A DNA stretch of 64,000 bases from AP-15 sp963777435 (GTDB lineage Bacteria > Pseudomonadota > Alphaproteobacteria > ATCC43930 > CGMCC-115725), in the NCBI GenBank assembly GCA_963777435.1, contig CAVZQT010000003.1:558001-622000 (forward strand). Direction: 5' to 3'. Each line of letters starts with the position of its first letter. Position 1 is the stretch's first letter. Made by a program: the position numbers and the translations under genes. Positions 9,348 through 19,510 of the stretch are shown here, piece after piece. Below the pieces are notes generated by a model. The model saw nothing but the letters and a program-made list of their open reading frames with translations, was not told the DNA's origin and searched no databases.

Positions 9348-12300
9348 TCATGCCCGACAGAATACATCAGTATGTCGCCTCACCTGCTCGGCAAGCAACT
9401 GATCGGCTTTGATGATTATCACTCGATATCCCCGGTGCTCAAGAGCATCACGCACTCGCCGGTCTTTTTCTACCCGGACCGCGTGGTGCGGACCGTCAAT
9501 GAAATTGCAGATGCCAGGGATTGCATAGCGCCGGCAGAAAAAGTCCGGCTGTCAGCGGCCGGTGTGAATTGGGCGAAATCAGGGAGGCTGGGCCTCATCC
9601 TGTATAGGTGGTCCAGAAATGACCGCTCGAACGGTGATGCAAGGTCTGTGGTCCCGCAGCCACGCGTATTGCTCGTCGTATGAACCGTCATCTCGCGGAA
9701 GTGGCGCCGAACGAGCGAGCTGCAGCAGGAAATCCCGAACGTTGTGCCGGTCGAGATGCCGGTGATCGCGCTGGTTTGCGTAACTCAGAAGACAATCATA
9801 GCAGGCCGCAGGAGCAGCAGGTCACGGGTGTCGGAGACATAGGGCCTGATCTGGCCGCGCACCGACCGAAGTGTGCTGACGTTTAAATCATCGTCGTCAT
9901 TGTTCTGCCGCTGCCAGACCCCAATGAATCCCTCATTGGCGAGGTACCGGTAGGAGTAGAAATCAGCTTGGGTTTGATTTGAACGGTTGAGTAGCAGCTC
10001 GATCTCGCGTCGAGCCTCCCGTTCGCGCTGTTCGGCCCCTTCCTTCTTCCGTCGGTCGCGCTCTGCCGGAACGTCGATGATCCGTCTCGCCGCGTCGCGC
10101 TGCTCGCAAGCCGCGCGGTAAAGATCGCGCCAGCGATCGTACGCCCTTTGAAATTCATCAGGGGCGCCGCGTGCTACCTGCTCGATCCATTCCTCCGAAT
10201 ACCAAGGAACGCTCGCTATATCCGGCTCCGCGGCCTCGGCAACCGCTCGCATCGCCCTGATTATTTCCGGAAACCCGCGACTGCCCGAGGCTGCCGTCTC
10301 AACATATTCCGGTCGAAGCGGAAACGCGGCGATTGCGAGATCCAGCATTTCGGCAATGGAACTCGTGAGGCGCATCCCGACGGACGCCATCCATACCGAG
10401 CGCAGATGTGCCGCCACCAGATCCATGTTGGCAAGATCGAGGCGAGGGGGCGACACGTCTCCCGCGATCATCTGCTGACGATTACGGAAGAAATGATGGT
10501 CGTGAGCGTTGCCGTAAGTCGAAAATGCCAGGACAAGGGCGGGGCGCCCGCTTGCGACCGGCACGCCCGCTGCGTTGCGCATAATTCGCGGGAGTCGGCG
10601 GGACATTGCGGAGATTAACAATCGCGAGGTCTCGGATATCTACTCCAAGCTCCATCGTCGGTGAGCAGAATAGGACCGGCAGCTCCCCGCTTCTGAACTT
10701 TACTTCGCGCTCGTCACGGAGGTTCCCCTGTACTTGGCCGGTATGCTCGGCGGACGATAGCCGCCGAAGCCCCAACGCGCGATCCCGGTACAGCGAGACG
10801 AAATAGCTGTTCCCGGTGCCCCGCCGCAGATCCTGGCGAAGCAGATGCAGCGATTTCGCCCGTACCGGATCTGGCGGTGGCGGTGTGTTGTCGCCAGGAG
10901 TCCACCGCAGACATCCGATCTTGACTTGGATTCCGTAATCGGCGCCATGGTGCGACACGACCGTCAACAGGTGTCCGCGCAAAACGGCGATAATCGCCCC
11001 GACCAGCTCCTCACCTGCCAGCAACTCCAAATCACGTTCCAGATCCCAGGTTCGACGCGAACGGAGGTATCGGCCGATCGACGAGCGAGCGCTCAGCCGC
11101 ACCATGACCCGTCGATCGCGCGTATCGGGCGCGACGCCCGGCAACAACGCGATGCTGCCGTTGCGGAGTCGCTCCCGTTCGTCGAAAGCCCACGGCTCCC
11201 GGATCGTCTGCGCAACGCGTGCCGCAAGCGACCGCGTTCGCTCGTCAGTGAGCGGTGCGGCATCGATCGCTAGAACGCTGCGCAGGTGGTCAAGCACCAC
11301 ACCAAGCACCGCCTCCCGCCGCTCAGCGCTGGCCTCGCCGATCACCGGGATGCTACGCCACAGTGCGTCATCCGAACTGAGTTGCGCCAGCCCGTCATAG
11401 CCAATGCGCAACAACCCGCACTGCTCTAAATTCGGTTGCGCCACCCGCCACGCCCGCGCCAGATCTTCCAGCAGCCGGTATTCGAGTAGATCGACCATTG
11501 CCCTTCGGGCATTCTCGTATCCCGGCCCGCCGCCGACCGGCTCCTTCATGAAGTCTTCGGGCGCCGGATCGAGCGCTCGAAATACAGCGTCGCCAATGCG
11601 ATCGTGCGATAACTCGGGCGCCTGACCAAGCGCCCGCAGCAAGGCGCCACGCAATAACACCACCTGGGTGAAGTCATTCAGATGCCCGGCCTGCAACGAT
11701 GCATCCTGGCGATTATCGGTGAAGCTCAGTAGCTTCCGCGCGTCGGGCGGCACGTCCTCGTCATGCCGCAATCCCAGGATTGCACCGGTAGCGAGAATTG
11801 TTGTCGCCGTCGATCGGCCGGTCTTGCTCAGGGTGACGAGCTTGCGGAAGTCGCTGGTCTCGCGCAGGTCATAGGATGCCCGGCAGCGGGGACAAAAGAG
11901 CAAGGGTCGCGGCTGCCACCACCCCTCGATCGCGCCGCCCGCGTCCTTGCCGCTGATCGTTCCATTACCGAGCACGAACAGTTGCCGCGGCCGATGGGCG
12001 TGATAACGCTCCTTAATATTCCCGCTGCGCGGGTCGAGCCAGTTATCGGGAAGGTCCTCCTCCTCGGACTAGAGGCCCTCTTGTTCGATTGCGAAATATC
12101 CGGGCTCGTCCTCCTCCTCATCGTCGCCGGTCGCATTGAGCAAGGGTGAGCGCGGGACCAGCCGCATCGCCTCACCATCTCGCACCAGACCGGCGAGATA
12201 GTACTCCTGGCCGCACTCACGGCAGAATCAAGCGGGAACAGGACCCGCTTTGTGTGGTCGCCATCTGCCTCGGCATAGACTTGCTCTTTCATTGACAAGA

Positions 12301-13375
12301 GTTCGCCGAGCCAGTGAATCGATCGTCGAATGCACGCTGCCGCCGGAGGCAAGAAACTGGTGCAGCCGAGAGGCGAATACCGGCTCTCCGGATGCCAGCC
12401 GGGCTTGGTTGCCTGCTTCGAGAACGGCCTTCAGCGCCGCCTCGCATTGTTCGGAGCGCAACAGAGTTGCATCGGCAAGCACCGCAACGCCGTCGGCAAA
12501 GGAAATCGGCGGTCGCCTAACCAGGCGGCCATCCTCCGAGGTCAGCCCGAATGTCTCCTCCGCCGAGGCGGCGAGCGGATGGGAAACGACTGCGGCGCGA
12601 TCGGCCAAAGGCGCCGGCATCTCGACTGCGGCGCAAAGCTTTTCGCCAATGGTCGGTAAGGGAACTTACGCTACACGCTCCAATGTCTCGTCGATGACGT
12701 TGTCCGGAGCGACGGGTACCCCAAACAGGCGACTACCGACCTCGGCGATCTGCGCGCGCCGCGTGGCGCAGTCGCCGCCGGACGCGATCGTCGCCGAAAG
12801 TGCCGGCGCATTGCAGGTTCGGCCGCCGGCTCGCTGGCGCAGCCGGCGCAGCAGCATTGACACATCGGCGCCTTGGCGTCCGCGGTAGACGTGCAGCTCG
12901 TCGACGGTAAGAAAGCGCAGCTCGCGGGTCGTCTCGCTGACCAGCGCCCGCTCTGCGGGCCGAATCAGCATGTATTCGAGCATCACGTAGTTCGTGAGCA
13001 GGATATGCGGCGGATCCTGGAGAAGCTGCTGTCGAACTTCCTCGCGGGCTTGGCCAGTGTATTGCGCGAACTGCACCGGGCAATCCGGCCAGTTTTCTTT
13101 CCGAAAGGTTTCAAGTGGCTCGACTTGGCTGTTGATCAGCGCGTTCATCGGATAAACGATCAGCGCCTGCACGCTGTGGCGGGTCGGATCATCGCGCAGA
13201 ATGCCGTCGAAAATAGGAATGAGGTAAGTAAGGCTCTTCCCAGACCCGGTGCCGGTCGAGACGAGGTAGTTGTCGCCGCGGCCGGCCGCCGCCAGCGCCT
13301 CTGCCTGATGGCGATGGAGCTGCAAACCCGATCCGAAAAAGCGACTGTCAATCGGCGGCGAAGTTTCACCCCGTT
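9348..13375 (-). pseudogene. DUF1998-type SF2 helicase, defence-island class, frameshifted and 5' truncated
   Basis: Reading the minus strand in pieces gives one large helicase. Walker A is STGTGSGKSLTYLIPIFD, motif II is VDELHVYRGRQGADV (13375-12666), then ASRLHQFLASGGS and a zinc-knuckle pair FCRECGQEYY / LLFCPRCRASY. The helicase-C block is LLSFTDNRQDASLQAGH and MELGVDIRDLAIVNLRN...RSGRAGR (11975-10590). It continues with VLAFSTYGNAHDHHFFRNR, FYSYRYLANEGF and ACYDCLLSYANQRDH near 9770, and ends in a Vsr-like tail (FIDGPHHAVRVEKDRRVRD) stopping at 9348. At least five frame changes separate these blocks, and the N-terminus is replaced by IS3-family sequence at about 13385. Such helicases are common in phage-defence islands (DrmA/DruE-like); the exact system cannot be told from the remnant. 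Confidence 0.8.
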
Positions 13376-13384
13376 TTGGAGTGC

Positions 13385-13927
13385 GCCCCTGAGGGTGGAC
13401 AGGTAACGGGTTAGGAATTGACCATCGATGCTGGGCTTTCAGAGGATGAAGGCCATGACCAAGCATCGTTCGCACAGCGCCGCATTTAAGCGCCAGGTGG
13501 CGCAAGAGTTCATCGCCGGTGAAACGCTCCATGGTTTATCAAAGTGGCACGATATCTCGCGCCAGCTGATCCGCATCTGGGTCGAGAAGTACGAGGCCGG
13601 CGCGCTCGATGACGACGTCCAGGCGGCTGATCTCCTGCAGGAATATGAAGCCAAGATCGCGGCGCTCGAGCGGATGGTCGGCCGGCAGGCTCTCGAGATC
13701 GAGTTTCTAAAGGGGGCGCTCAAAAGCGCACCGCGGCCGAGAAGCGGGACTACGTCCGTCACTGCCGGCCCCGCGGTCTCTCCGTCGCGCGAGGATGTCG
13801 CCTGATGGGGCTGCCCCGATCTACCTTCTACGATGCGCCAGCGGCGCGTCTTGACGAGGCCGAGATCGTCGGCTGCATGCAGACGATCTGCGACGAGTTC
13901 GAGGCTTATGGCTATCGCCGCGACTGA
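13385..13927 (+). mobile_element. IS3-family fragment (orfA plus start of orfB)
   Basis: OrfA (ATG 13455 to 13805) has the Tnp_1-type HTH, TKHRSHSAAFKRQVAQEF, and a leucine-zipper-like tail, LEYEAKIAALERMVG-type, as in IS3-group OrfA. OrfB begins in an overlapping frame (RGLSVARGCRLMGLPRSTFY) but stops after EAYGYRRD at 13925-13927, where terminase sequence takes over. The catalytic DDE part of OrfB is therefore missing. The left end interrupts the helicase at about 13385. Confidence 0.8.
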
Positions 13928-14560
13928 TCCGAACCAAATATTGATCGAGCGAGTCGCCTCGTACGCGCTCGACCCGCTCGGCTTCGTTTTCTTCGCCTTC
14001 CCTTGGGGCGAGGCCGGGACGGAGCTCGCCGACGCCGCTGGGCCACGTGACTGGCAGTTCGAACTAATGGCCGAACTCGGCCGCCGGCTGCGCGAGGGTT
14101 CCGAGATAGCAAACCTTCTGCCAATCTTGATCGCGCGCGAGTGGGCACGGCGTCGGCAAGTCGACTGTGGCGGCATGGGTAATTCTGTGGGGTCTCTCGA
14201 CAATGCCCAACCCCCGCATTGTCGTGACCGCGAACACCAACTCGCAACTGCGGACAAAAACCTAGCCGGAGGTCATCAAATGGCTTCGGCTGATGATGAA
14301 CCGCGACTGGTTCAAGGCAACCGCAACAGCTATGTTGTCCGCCCAACCAGAGCGCGAGCGGCTATGGCGTGCCGACGCCATCCTGTGGAGCGAGGAAAAC
14401 TTTTTGCCGGGCTGCACAATAAGGGTCGCCGGGTCATCCTGATCTTAGACGAGGCCTCACCCATTAGCGATAAAATCTGGGAGGTTTCGGAAGGTGCTTG
14501 CCAGCACGATCCTGACAGGCGCGGTGCCTTGGCGCACTTGCGCCACTGAACGAGCGGGCG
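13910..14560 (+). pseudogene. Phage terminase large subunit remnant
   Basis: The terminase ATPase packages DNA into proheads. The N-terminus reads ASYALDPLGFVFFAFPWG and RDWQFELMAELGRRLREG. In a second frame comes Walker A, SGHGVGKSTVAAWVILWGLS, then PNPRIVVTANTNSQLRTKT. A TAG at 14263-14265 stands where TGG is expected, followed by PEVIKWLRLMMNRDWFKATA. A third frame gives Walker B, RRVILILDEASPISDKIWEV. Homology ends near 14560 without a nuclease domain. It is a prophage relic abutting the IS3 fragment. Confidence 0.82.
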
Positions 14561-14859
14561 GAAGAATTTCCATCGAGTTTTTGGGCCATTTCCTTCGTCC
14601 ACCGTCGTTTTCGGCGGCCAAATTGAGAGGTTTGAGGTCGCGGCGATATTAATAAGCCATTCGTTGTATCTCTAATGATACTGGACAACCGAGAGACTAC
14701 CTATTTAGTAGATACCTCATTTATACGCACCTAGCACTGCTTTTTTTGGGTCGCATTCTTGTCGAGTTGCTAAGGTGGCTGCAGTGTTCTAGTTGCTAAT
14801 CTCGAACCTGCACGGCTCATAATGATGGATCCGTTGCTATGGCGGATCTCGGAGGAGTG

Positions 14860-14922
14860 ATGCTGAAAGAGGCGAACGTTGAGCTGGCTGTGGCAGAGGT
14901 GTTTGATCGGGCGGCAGCGTGA
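14860..14922 (+). pseudogene. Truncated start of a TPR-module gene
   Basis: A ribosome site (GGAGGAG) and ATG give MLKEANVELAVAEVFDRAAA then stop. The stretch GAGGTGTTTGATCGGGCGG is repeated in the intact-start paralogue (14896 versus 15694), and the upstream CGGATCTYGGAGG also matches. IS5 sequence begins right after, so this looks like a paralogue start cut by an IS5-related event. The 300 bases before it (14561-14859) are AT-rich with no gene recognised. Confidence 0.6.
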
Positions 14923-15480
14923 CCAAGAAGCAGGAGAAAGCGCGCGATCCCGAGATGCATCAGACCAAGAAGGGCAACCAGTGGCATTTCGGGATGAAGG
15001 CGCATATCGGGGTGGATGTCGCCTCGGGTGTGGTCCACTCGCTCAAGGGCACCGCCGCCAACGCAGCCGATATCACCCAGATGGCGGCGGTCTTGCACGG
15101 CCGGGAGAAAGCGGTCTTCGCCGATGCCGGTTACAGCGGGGCGGCCAGGCGCCCCGAACACGCCGAGCGCGCGGTGTCGTGGAACATCGCGGTCAAGCGC
15201 CATATTGTCAAAGCCCTGCCAAAAGCCTTGCGCGATCTGGCTGAGGCGGAGGAGCGGGGGTTGGCGCAGGTGCGGGCCTGGAGCCTGCCCCCGCGAAAGC
15301 GGGGGTCGAGCACCCCTTTCATATCGTCAAGAACCGCTCGTCAAGAACCGCTTCCGCCATAAGAAGCTGCGCTACCGCGGGCTGGCCAAGAACACCGCGC
15401 AGCTCCACACCTTGTTCGCCCTGGCTAATCTGGTGATTGTCAAAAAGACGCTGCTCGCGCCAGCAAAGGCATCAGGATCC
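14923..15480 (+). pseudogene. IS5-family transposase, C-terminal fragment with hairpin insertion
   Basis: The fragment starts inside the catalytic core with TKKQEKARDPEMHQTKKGNQ, then WHFGMKAHIGVDVASGVVHS, FADAGYSGAARRPEH (second Asp), and after a hairpin repeat VEHPFHIVKNRF in another frame, KLRYRGLAKNTAQLHTLFAL. The first Asp region is missing and the hairpin at 15284-15305 breaks the frame. The right end may be near GTTCAGTGTTTCC at 15623. Confidence 0.88.
15284..15305. repeat. Hairpin repeat, third copy
   Basis: CCCCCGC-GAAA-GCGGGGG (15288-15305) is preceded by GCCTG as in the copies at 8781-8858. It is inserted between AQVRA and VEHPFH of the transposase. The loop is a GNRA tetraloop in RNA. 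Confidence 0.88.
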
Positions 15481-15657
15481 GGAGTTTACCAATCACACGA
15501 CGATGCCCGAAGGTTGGGCATTACCCGCGATCGAGCTGGAAATTCTGCTGACTGAACCCGCCGCCTGCGAACTGCTCTCGTCAAAATTCACCCTCCGGCG
15601 ACCATGTCCCGGTAGCGGCATTGTTCAGTGTTTCCCTAGACGGATCTTGGAGGTGTG

Positions 15658-16269
15658 ATGCCGGATCAGGGGGCTCGTGCGGTCGCAGTAGAAGAGGTGT
15701 TTGATCGGGCGGTAGCGTTGCACGAGCAGGGTCGCTTGGAGCCGGCGGAGCAACTCTACCGCGCCATTCTGAATGACCGGGGGGGATCATGTCGGCGCTC
15801 TACACAATCTAAGGATACTGTGCTTCAGCGTGGTGACTACGACGGCGCGGTGGCGTTTACGCACGAGTTCGTGCGGCAGCGTCCGGATATTCCAACGGCC
15901 GACAACACACTTGCGGTTGCGCTCAAACATCTCCGCCGCTTTGCCGAAGCGGAGGCGTGCTGTCGGGAAGCATTACGCCTCGCCCCGGAATATGCTGAGG
16001 CGCACAACAATCTCGGTACAGTCCTCCTCTCCCTAGCGCGACTGGACGAGGTGGAAAATCTGTTGTCGCCACGCCGCCACGCTCAACTCCACCCCAGCGT
16101 CGACCGGTTCTTTGCACGAAGGCGGCTGTGCCACTGGGCCGATTACTCGCCGGACGAAGCGCGGGTCCTACGCCGGACCGGAGCTCCTGCTGATGGTCAT
16201 CGTTCCGGCTGCTGGCGCTATTGCGCTTTGCCATTATCTTGCGGTCTTATGGTAGATATTTGGGATTAG
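15658..16269 (+). pseudogene. TPR protein, OGT-type N-terminal part (TPR paralogue 1)
   Basis: ATG at 15658 follows GGAGGTGTG. MPDQGARAVAVEEVFDRAVA leads into TPR units (EQGRLEPAEQLYRAIL, GDYDGAVAFTHEFVRQRPD, RRFAEAEACCREALRLAPEY). Two compensating shifts near 15778 and 15815 garble one TPR, where DHVGALHNLRILCFS is in another frame. The tail, RRRLCHWADYSPDEARVL, matches the linker seen before O-GlcNAc-transferase domains, but no glycosyltransferase follows: after the stop at 16269 the next paralogue starts. It is probably a truncated SPINDLY-type gene. Confidence 0.65.
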
Positions 16270-16278
16270 GAAAAGCCC

Positions 16279-16593
16279 ATGAACCGCCAACCACCTCAAA
16301 CCCATGGCAATTCTGCCCCCACAGGCAAAGGTCCTCCTTATATCGCGCCAGCCGCTCCTCAGCCGAGTGTTGCTGAGCTTTTGGCGGCGGGTCTACAGCA
16401 CCATCAGGCCGGGCGCCTCGCCGAGGCGGAGGCCCATTATCAGCGGGTTCTCGGTATAATGCCCGACCACGCCGATGTTCTACACCTGCTCGGAGGTGTC
16501 GCCTACCAGACCGGCCGCCACAAGGCGGCGATCGAATTGATCGGCCGCGCGATCGCCGAGCCGGGCAAATGTCGACCTAAGGAGATTGTCTGA
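16279..16593 (+). pseudogene. TPR module (TPR paralogue 2), truncated
   Basis: It starts MNRQPPQTHGNSAPTGK and contains a Pro/Ala linker, then AGLQHHQAGRLAEAEAHYQR and LLGGVAYQTGRHKAAIELIG (two TPRs), and stops after 104 residues where paralogues 3 and 4 continue with more TPRs. The first 95 codons and about 70 upstream bases are near-repeats of 17915-18280 and 19436-19800. A dioxygenase remnant follows at 17000. Confidence 0.65.
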
Positions 16594-16999
16594 TGAGGGT
16601 CATGGTGACTTTCCGAATGGCCGAGGTCCGGTGTCGCGGCAGATGTTCGCGAATATCGGGATACTCATCGCCCGACTGTGGGCGCGGCCTGCGTCAGCAT
16701 AAAGGCTCGCTAGGGTCAGAGAGCACGGACCTACGACGGGGGAGGTCCGTCTCCCGCGACGGCAGGGTTACGGAGTTCCAGCCGTGCGAGGCCGGCGCAC
16801 CAATGATTTGACTGTAACAGCGAGTGGCTGCCATTGAATTTTCGTTGCGGTGACGCCTCGGTGGAGGAAAAATCGCACCCAACGCCGTGGGTACCTGAGG
16901 AATGTCGGTTAAAGTGGAGGCGAGGGCGGCGGCCACGGCAAAAGGCGCGTCAGCGGGGATTTAGACATCTAACGGAGTGCTTCGGCATGAAGGCTCTTC
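16594..16999. other. Degenerate spacer between TPR module 2 and dioxygenase
   Basis: No family-like reading frame is visible in this 406-base stretch. It may be the remains of further TPR coding sequence or an unrecognised insertion. Confidence 0.4.
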
Positions 17000-17815
17000 C
17001 AAAAATACGCCAGTGATGGCTATTTTGTCGCTCAAAGCGGCGCCATTCCTCAACCGCTCGTCGCTAAGCTTGCCACCGTGTTCTATGATAAGGTCAAGAC
17101 CTGTACGGACCCGCTATTGCGTCAGAGCCAGATGGTCGAGCCGCATCATTTTGACGCCGCCGGGTTCATGACCGAAGCGCTGGTAAATCCGCACACCAGT
17201 CTAAACCCGAAACTCATACGTTCAGGGCTGGCATTCTTCATCTGGCTTTGCTCGGCGAGATGCTGCGAGCCTTACAAAACGTTACACTGTGGCCCAAACA
17301 CGACTTGTACCAAGTTATGATCTTCGAGCAATCGACTACGAGGCCCCATCAAGATTGGTACTATCTGGATAGTTATCCGCCTGGCTGCATGACTGCTGCA
17401 TGGGTTGCGCTCGAGGATATCGATCCCACGGCAACCCGGTTCTCTCGTTCCGGGGTCCCAGGATTTCGAGCGAGATTTTCCCGAGGATTGGATCTTTGGG
17501 CCCGAAAACCGCTACATGGACGAGATGACAGAAATCTTCGACAAGCAGTACGCCGACGAAATCGTCATCCCGGAAATGAAGGCCGGCGATGTGCTATTCT
17601 GGAACTCCCGATTAATACATGGCTCGCTCACCGGAACGAATCCGAACCGGAGCCGCTTATCGTTAACCGCGCACTACGTTCCGGACGGCTTTGGATTTGG
17701 CAACCGCAATAATCCAAATGTCCTACCCCAACCCCACAAGCTGGTTGAAGGAAGGCCGATTCCTTATCGGCTTTGGGAACGATTTATTGGACACGAGAGC
17801 CCCCGAACGAGTTGA
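17000..17815 (+). pseudogene. Phytanoyl-CoA dioxygenase (PhyH) family, frameshifted
   Basis: PhyH enzymes are Fe(II)/2-oxoglutarate dioxygenases acting on small molecules. The blocks are DGYFVAQSGAIPQPLVAKLA near 17010, then EQSTTRPHQDWYYLDSYPPG with the HxD iron ligands, a shift near 17435, LVPGSQDFERDF, and FWNSRLIHGSLTGTNPNRSR with the distal His and the 2-oxoglutarate Arg, to RLWERFIGHESPRTS and stop. At least two frameshifts (about 17215 and about 17435) inactivate it. It lies between TPR modules 2 and 3, so it is probably the enzyme partner or C-terminal module of paralogue 2. Confidence 0.82.
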
Positions 17816-17984
17816 GGTTTGCCACATCGAGCCGGTGCGCTACGGCTTCCGACGGGCAGATCCTGGCTTAAAGACGGCCAGGGATGCTTCATCGATGGCA
17901 TCACCATGATCCCCGGCTGCCGCGCTTATCAAGATCTGCCGCTACTGCGGTTTTTGACGATCAGATGCGGATGAGGAGGAGCCG

Positions 17985-18682
17985 ATGAATTGCCAACCAC
18001 CTCAAGCCCATGGCAATTCTGCACCCGCAGGCAAAGATCCTCCTTGTATCGCGCCCGCCGCTCCTCCGCCGAGGCTTGCTGAGCTTTTAGAGGCGGGTCT
18101 GCAACACCATCAGGCGGGGCGCCTCGCCGAGGCGGAAGCCCATTATCGGCGGGTTCTCGGTATCGAGCCGGATCACGCCGATGTCCTGCACCTGCTCGGG
18201 GGCCTTGCCTACCAGACCGGCCGCCACGAGGCGGCGATCGAATTGATCGGCCGCGCGATCAAGCTCAACGGCAATGATCCTTCGTATTATTGCAGCCGAG
18301 GGCTGGTGCTGCAGGGTCTAGACCGTTTGGACGAGGCCGTCGCCAGCTATGACGCGCCCTGCTTCTCAATCCGAACTACGCCATAGCCTGATCAACCGGG
18401 GCCTCGTGCTGGAAACGCTCGAGCGTTTCGCCGAGGCGCTGGAAAGCTACGACCGAGCGCTCGCCATCGTACCCGATTTTGCGGAGGCTTGGCTCAACCG
18501 CGGCAACACGCTTCAGCGGCTCGACCGCTTGACCGAGGCGCTGGAGAGCGACGACCGGGCGCTGGCCATCAGGCCGGATATCTCTGAGACCTTGCTCAAC
18601 CGCGGCAACATCCTGCAGCAGCTCGGCCGTCTCGCCGAGGCGCTGGAGAGCTACGATCGCGCGGTCTTGCTGGAAAGATCTG
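17985..18682 (+). pseudogene. TPR module (TPR paralogue 3), frameshifted
   Basis: It has a good ribosome site (GAGGAGGAG) and ATG: MNCQPPQAHGNSAPAGK, the conserved linker, then TPRs AGLQHHQAGRLAEAEAHYRR and LLGGLAYQTGRHEAAIELIG and SYYCSRGLVLQGLDRLDEAV. A frameshift near 18355 moves coding to LINRGLVLETLERFAEALES and three more 34-residue repeats. It runs straight into a radical SAM domain at 18683, so the ancestral product was probably a TPR-radical SAM fusion. Confidence 0.72.
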
Positions 18683-19428
18683 GTGGTCGATGCGATCGAC
18701 ACGGTGATCTTTGCCGCGACAAGCAACTGCAACCTCCGATGTACGTACTGCCCGGTGAGTTTGCCGACATACGTGGGTGTTGATTTCGATTTCTCGCGGA
18801 TCGAGACGCTTGTCGATGAGATGGCCCGCGTGGGTGTTCGCGTTGTGCAGATCAACGGCCATGGTGAAACGACGATGCTGCCGGCATGGGAAACCTATTG
18901 CGGCCATTTCCTCTCACGCGGCATCGAGGTCTGCATCACATCGAACTTTTCAAAGATATTCTCTGAAGCCGAAATCGACGCGCTGGCGCGGATGAGTTGG
19001 ATAACCATCAGCATTGATACGGTGGATCGCGAGCTGCTGCGCCGTGTGCGGCGAAAGGTCGACCTGCGAACGATCATTTACAATATGCAGGCGGTGCGGC
19101 TGCGCGCCCTGACCGGGTATAACCGCTATCCGGTGTTCAACTGGCAGGCACGCTGTCGGATCTGGTCGTCAACCAGCTCTACGATTGGATTTAGATGGGA
19201 TTGCTCAACGGCGTTAAGCAGTTCACGCTGGGCAATCTCAATGACGAGCCGTTCGACAAGATAATCAATGGGCCGAAATTCCAGGAGCTGCGGCGAGAGC
19301 TTCTGACAGGGCGGCTGCGCAAGGCTTGTGTCGAATGCCCGTCGCGCTCGGCGACGACCCCCGGACAGCTCTTGGTGCGGCTGCGCGCGGCGGTTGGTAG
19401 GAGCGGAAGTAGGTCATCCCCTCAATAA
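18683..19428 (+). pseudogene. Radical SAM/SPASM-like domain, frameshifted
   Basis: The [4Fe-4S] motif is AATSNCNLRCTYCPVSLPTY (CxxxCxxC), followed by INGHGETTMLPAWE, the GGE-like SAM-binding element, and SNFSKIFSEAEIDALARMSW. Near 19120-19195 the frame changes, and the C-terminal part reads FTLGNLNDEPFDKIINGPKF and LRKACVECPSR, a SPASM-like auxiliary cysteine region. No upstream start of its own is evident; it continues TPR paralogue 3. Confidence 0.75.
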
Positions 19429-19510
19429 GCGGCAGATCCCGGCTGCTGGCGCTATTGAGCTTTGCCATTATTACATTTTTACGATTAGAGATTCGGATAA
19501 GGAAGAGCCA

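Noticed and set aside
9409..9422. TTGAT-GATT-ATCAC, near match to an FNR box
   Set aside because: It falls inside the coding remnant of the helicase tail with no gene starting nearby; chance is likely.
14464..14688. Minus-strand ORF with RRKRRWTKEMAQKLDG
   Set aside because: It is antisense to the terminase relic and too short to assign to any transposase family.
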